A DNA stretch of 8,058 nucleotides from positions 1 to 8,058 of the forward strand of contig JAZKFP010000284.1 in assembly GCA_040386355.1 (NCBI GenBank), in the 5' to 3' direction. Each line of letters begins with the position of its first letter. Positions within the stretch are counted from its first letter, which is position 1. Below the pieces are notes generated by a model that was given only the letters and a program-made list of their open reading frames with translations, made no database searches and was not told the DNA's origin. The position numbers and the translations under genes are program-made. Source of the stretch: JAZKFP01 sp040386355. GTDB taxonomy: Bacteria; Pseudomonadota; Gammaproteobacteria; Pseudomonadales; UBA6940. Below, in pieces: positions 5,198 through 8,058 of this stretch.

Positions 5198-8058
5198 ATG
5201 GGCAACCATCCGTTGAAGGACCCAATGCAAGACAAAAATGCTTTGCACAATAGCAATTCAATAGAAAATAATAACTCCTCCCACAATACCCTCGAACAAT
5301 TGTGGCAAGACTCCTGTTGGTACTCTGGCAACGCCGATTATATTGAACAACTCTACGAAACCTTTCTGCGTGATCCCAATTCAGTAAGTTTAGAATGGCA
5401 AGATGTCTTCAATCGTCTGCCACAAAATCCTGAACAAGTTGCTCCTGATGTTTCCCACCATAGTGTACGAGAACATTTTTTATATTTAGCTCGTAACGCA
5501 GATCGTGTTCAACCTATTCCCGTTGCAAGTGTTTCGACGGAACATGAACGTCAACAAGTTAAAGTTTTAAGTTTGGTAAATGCATATCGGGTTCGTGGTC
5601 ATCAAAAAGCGGCGCTTGATCCATTAGGCATCATGACAAGAACTCCGGTACCCGATTTAACTTTGGGTCATCACGGTTTATCGTCTGGTGATTTAGATAC
5701 GATTTTCCATGTGGGAAGTTTATTCATTGGCCAAGAAGAAGCTTCGCTTCGTATCATTATTGATTCGCTCGAAGCTACTTATTGCTCGACGCTTGGTGCG
5801 GAATATATGCATATTGTCGACACCGCTGAAAAACGTTGGATTCAACGTCGTTTAGAATCGGTACGTTCGCATCCTAATTTTGCATCGGAAACCAAATTGC
5901 ATTTACTGGAACGTTTGATTGCTGCTGAAGGTTTGGAAAAATCATTAGCATCGCGTTATCCAGGCTACAAACGTTTTGGTTTAGAAGGCGGCGATTCATT
6001 AATTCCATTGATGGATGAAGTGATTCAACGAGTGGGAAGCTATAAAGCTAAAGAAATTGTTGTAGGCATGGCGCATCGTGGCCGTCTCAATGTTTTGGTA
6101 AATATTCTAGGCAAAAAACCTGTTGAATTATTTGGTGAATTTGAAGGAAAAATTCGTTCAGTGGGCTCTGGTGATGTGAAATATCATCAAGGGTTTTCTT
6201 CGAATATTATGACGCCAACAGGCGAAGTGCATATTGCACTTGCTTCAAACCCTTCGCATTTAGAAATTGTTTCACCGGTTGTGCATGGTTCAGTACGTGC
6301 GCGTCAAGATCGACGCAATGATGAGGCAGGTGACATTGTTGTTCCGTTAATTTTGCATGGCGACGCAGCGTTTGCAGGTCAAGGCGTGGTGATGGAAACC
6401 ATGCAAATGTCGCAAACCCGCGGTTATAAAACCGGCGGTACAGTACATGTTATTGTTAATAACCAAGTTGGTTTTACAACGCATGAGCAAGTTGATGCGC
6501 GATCTACGGAATATTGCACTGACGTTGCAAAAATGGTCCAAGCGCCGATTTTTCATGTCAATGGTGATGATCCAGAAGCGGTGTATTTTGTAGCGCAATT
6601 GGCTGTTGATTATCGAATGGCGTTTAAAAAAGATGTCGTGATCGATTTAATTTGTTATCGCCGTCACGGCCATAATGAAACCGATGAACCTTCAGGTACT
6701 CAGCCGTTAATGTACGCTGCGATTAAAGATCGCCCCTCAGTACGTCAGCTTTATTCTGAAAAACTCATTCAAGAAAATGTGTTAGATGCGCAACGTCTTG
6801 ACACTATGATTCAAGAATATAGACAAGCATTGGATAGCGGTGAGCATGTTGTTAAAAGCTTAGTGCGAGAACCGAATCCAGAATTATTTGTTGATTGGAC
6901 GCCTTATTTAGGCCACGGCTGGATTCCTTACGCCAACACTCAATTTGATTTAATACGTTTGCAAGAACTTGCAGCCAAAATTAATGAGATTCCGCAAGGT
7001 TTTGTCCTACAAAAACAGGTTGCCAAAATCATTGATGATCGACGCAAAATGGCTGTTGGTGCGGCGCCTATCAATTGGGGCTTTGCAGAAATAATGGCGT
7101 ACGCAACATTATTATCGGAAGGTCATCCCATTCGTATGTCAGGTCAAGACGTTCGACGCGGTACTTTTTCACATCGGTACGCAGCGGTGTTTAATCAAAA
7201 AGATGGTTCGTGCTACATGCCGCTGAAAGAAGTGATGAAAGAGCACGCGCGTTTTGATTTATACGATTCTCTTTTATCAGAAGAAGCAGTATTAGGCTTT
7301 GAGTACGGTTATGTCACCACACGTCCTGAAGGTTTAGTGATTTGGGAAGCGCAATTCGGTGATTTTGCGAATGGTGCTCAAGTGGTGATTGATCAATTTA
7401 TTTCTTCCGGCGAAACCAAATGGTCTCGTGTTTGTGGTTTGGTTTTATATTTACCACACGGTTATGAAGGTCAAGGTCCAGAACATTCTTCTGCACGTCT
7501 TGAGCGGTTTTTACAACTCTGCGCTGAAATTAATATGCAGGTGTGCGTACCGTCTACACCTGCGCAAATGTTTCATATGATTCGTCGTCAAGCTATTCGA
7601 CCTTCACGCAAACCATTAATTGTCATGACACCAAAAAGCTTATTGCGTCATCGTTTATGTGTATCGACATTAGAAGATTTATCGAACGGACATTTTCATT
7701 TAATGATTGACGATACAACTGTTAACGATGCCAATGCAGTTAATCACGTAATAATTAGCTCCGGCAAAGTCTTCTACGATTTGTTAGAAAAAAAGCAAAA
7801 TGAATCGCAAGATGCTGTAGCACTGGTTCGATTGGAGCAAATTTATCCATTTCCTGAACAAGAATTGGAAAATATTTTAAATAAATATCCGAATACAAAA
7901 TCCGTCATTTGGTGTCAGGAAGAACCGTTAAACCAAGGCGCTTGGTATTACATTCAGCATCATTTACGCCATGTAATCGATCGCTCGGTTAATGTACCAC
8001 TGAATTTTGCAGGACGTGCTGCATCGGCTTCGCCCGCAGTCGGCTATCCTTCGATGCA
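5198..8058 (+). CDS. sucA: 2-oxoglutarate dehydrogenase E1 component (3' end missing)
   Basis: SucA is the thiamine-diphosphate decarboxylase of the 2-oxoglutarate dehydrogenase complex. It decarboxylates 2-oxoglutarate and transfers the succinyl group to the lipoyl group of SucB, which would be expected just beyond this window. The frame is open for 953 codons to the right edge. The last residues, ASPAVGYPSM, match a point about 16-20 residues before the end of the 933-residue E. coli protein. The N-terminal E1 segment (LWQDS to FNRLP) is at about 35-75. Active-site His H293 (GMAHRGRLN), H330 (DVKYHQGFSS) and H763 (GPEHSS) correspond to E. coli H260, H298 and H729. The thiamine-diphosphate motif runs from GDA (388-390) to NNQ (421-423). 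Residues 649-661 read GQDVRRGTFSHRY, where E. coli and human enzymes have HRH. About 27 Asn/Ser-rich residues precede the conserved start. ATG 5225 is an alternative start with a better ribosome site. Confidence 0.97.
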   Translation, partial: MGNHPLKDPMQDKNALHNSNSIENNNSSHNTLEQLWQDSCWYSGNADYIEQLYETFLRDPNSVSLEWQDVFNRLPQNPEQVAPDVSHHSVREHFLYLARNADRVQPIPVASVSTEHERQQVKVLSLVNAYRVRGHQKAALDPLGIMTRTPVPDLTLGHHGLSSGDLDTIFHVGSLFIGQEEASLRIIIDSLEATYCSTLGAEYMHIVDTAEKRWIQRRLESVRSHPNFASETKLHLLERLIAAEGLEKSLASRYPGYKRFGLEGGDSLIPLMDEVIQRVGSYKAKEIVVGMAHRGRLNVLVNILGKKPVELFGEFEGKIRSVGSGDVKYHQGFSSNIMTPTGEVHIALASNPSHLEIVSPVVHGSVRARQDRRNDEAGDIVVPLILHGDAAFAGQGVVMETMQMSQTRGYKTGGTVHVIVNNQVGFTTHEQVDARSTEYCTDVAKMVQAPIFHVNGDDPEAVYFVAQLAVDYRMAFKKDVVIDLICYRRHGHNETDEPSGTQPLMYAAIKDRPSVRQLYSEKLIQENVLDAQRLDTMIQEYRQALDSGEHVVKSLVREPNPELFVDWTPYLGHGWIPYANTQFDLIRLQELAAKINEIPQGFVLQKQVAKIIDDRRKMAVGAAPINWGFAEIMAYATLLSEGHPIRMSGQDVRRGTFSHRYAAVFNQKDGSCYMPLKEVMKEHARFDLYDSLLSEEAVLGFEYGYVTTRPEGLVIWEAQFGDFANGAQVVIDQFISSGETKWSRVCGLVLYLPHGYEGQGPEHSSARLERFLQLCAEINMQVCVPSTPAQMFHMIRRQAIRPSRKPLIVMTPKSLLRHRLCVSTLEDLSNGHFHLMIDDTTVNDANAVNHVIISSGKVFYDLLEKKQNESQDAVALVRLEQIYPFPEQELENILNKYPNTKSVIWCQEEPLNQGAWYYIQHHLRHVIDRSVNVPLNFAGRAASASPAVGYPSM
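5215..5220 (+). promoter_or_regulatory. Ribosome binding site pointing to a second sucA start (ATG 5225)
   Basis: GAAGGA ends four bases before the in-frame ATG at 5225 (residue 10 of the longer form). The first ATG, 5198, has only GGA at 5185-5187, ten bases upstream. The spacing of four is a little short, so the site favours ATG 5225 without settling the matter. A 21-codon frame (ATG 5151 to TGA 5214-5216) ends inside this site, where terminating ribosomes could reinitiate. Confidence 0.4.

Overview
The window carries the start of a TCA-cycle cluster, all on the + strand: sdhC-sdhD-sdhA-sdhB (succinate dehydrogenase, respiratory complex II) followed by sucA (2-oxoglutarate dehydrogenase E1), which runs off the right edge within about 20 codons of its expected end. 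This order (sdhCDAB then sucA) is typical of Gammaproteobacteria. The proteins resemble the E. coli enzymes along their whole length. The DNA is AT-rich (roughly 40% GC by eye) and the spacers are long and contain gene-like debris. That would fit a host-associated gammaproteobacterium, perhaps of the Legionellales (Coxiella/Legionella side). This placement is inference, and I cannot name a genus.

Layout. 1-381: no intact gene; fragments in two frames look like a decayed gene (about 23-322). 382-1065: an unrecognised 227-residue protein with a predicted membrane segment at each end and four cysteines between them, followed by a probable hairpin terminator. 1066-1402: spacer holding a perfect TATAAT box and a GACCT-CA-AGGTC palindrome just after it, the best candidate for sdh promoter and operator. 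1403-3895: sdhC, sdhD and sdhA, tightly packed (7-base overlap, then a 4-base gap). 3896-3996: a spacer built partly of about 20-bp tandem repeats that begin inside the last codons of sdhA. 3997-4716: sdhB. 4717-5197: a 481-base spacer with a strong hairpin after sdhB, an AT-rich stretch open in several frames, and a GC-richer pair of interlocking inverted repeats that could fold as an H-type pseudoknot upstream of sucA. 5198-8058: sucA, incomplete at its 3' end.

Function. SdhCD anchors SdhAB in the inner membrane, binds heme b and passes electrons from succinate oxidation to ubiquinone. SucA is the thiamine-diphosphate decarboxylase that starts conversion of 2-oxoglutarate to succinyl-CoA, two steps before the Sdh reaction. 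All cofactor ligands and most catalytic residues I checked are present. The main departures are a Tyr in place of a usually conserved His in SucA (residue 661) and an Asn-rich N-terminal extension of SucA.

The core of the window is ordinary central metabolism. I see no defence system, mobile element, CRISPR array or RNA gene. The less ordinary items are the orphan membrane protein, the repeats between sdhA and sdhB, and the structured candidate leader of sucA.
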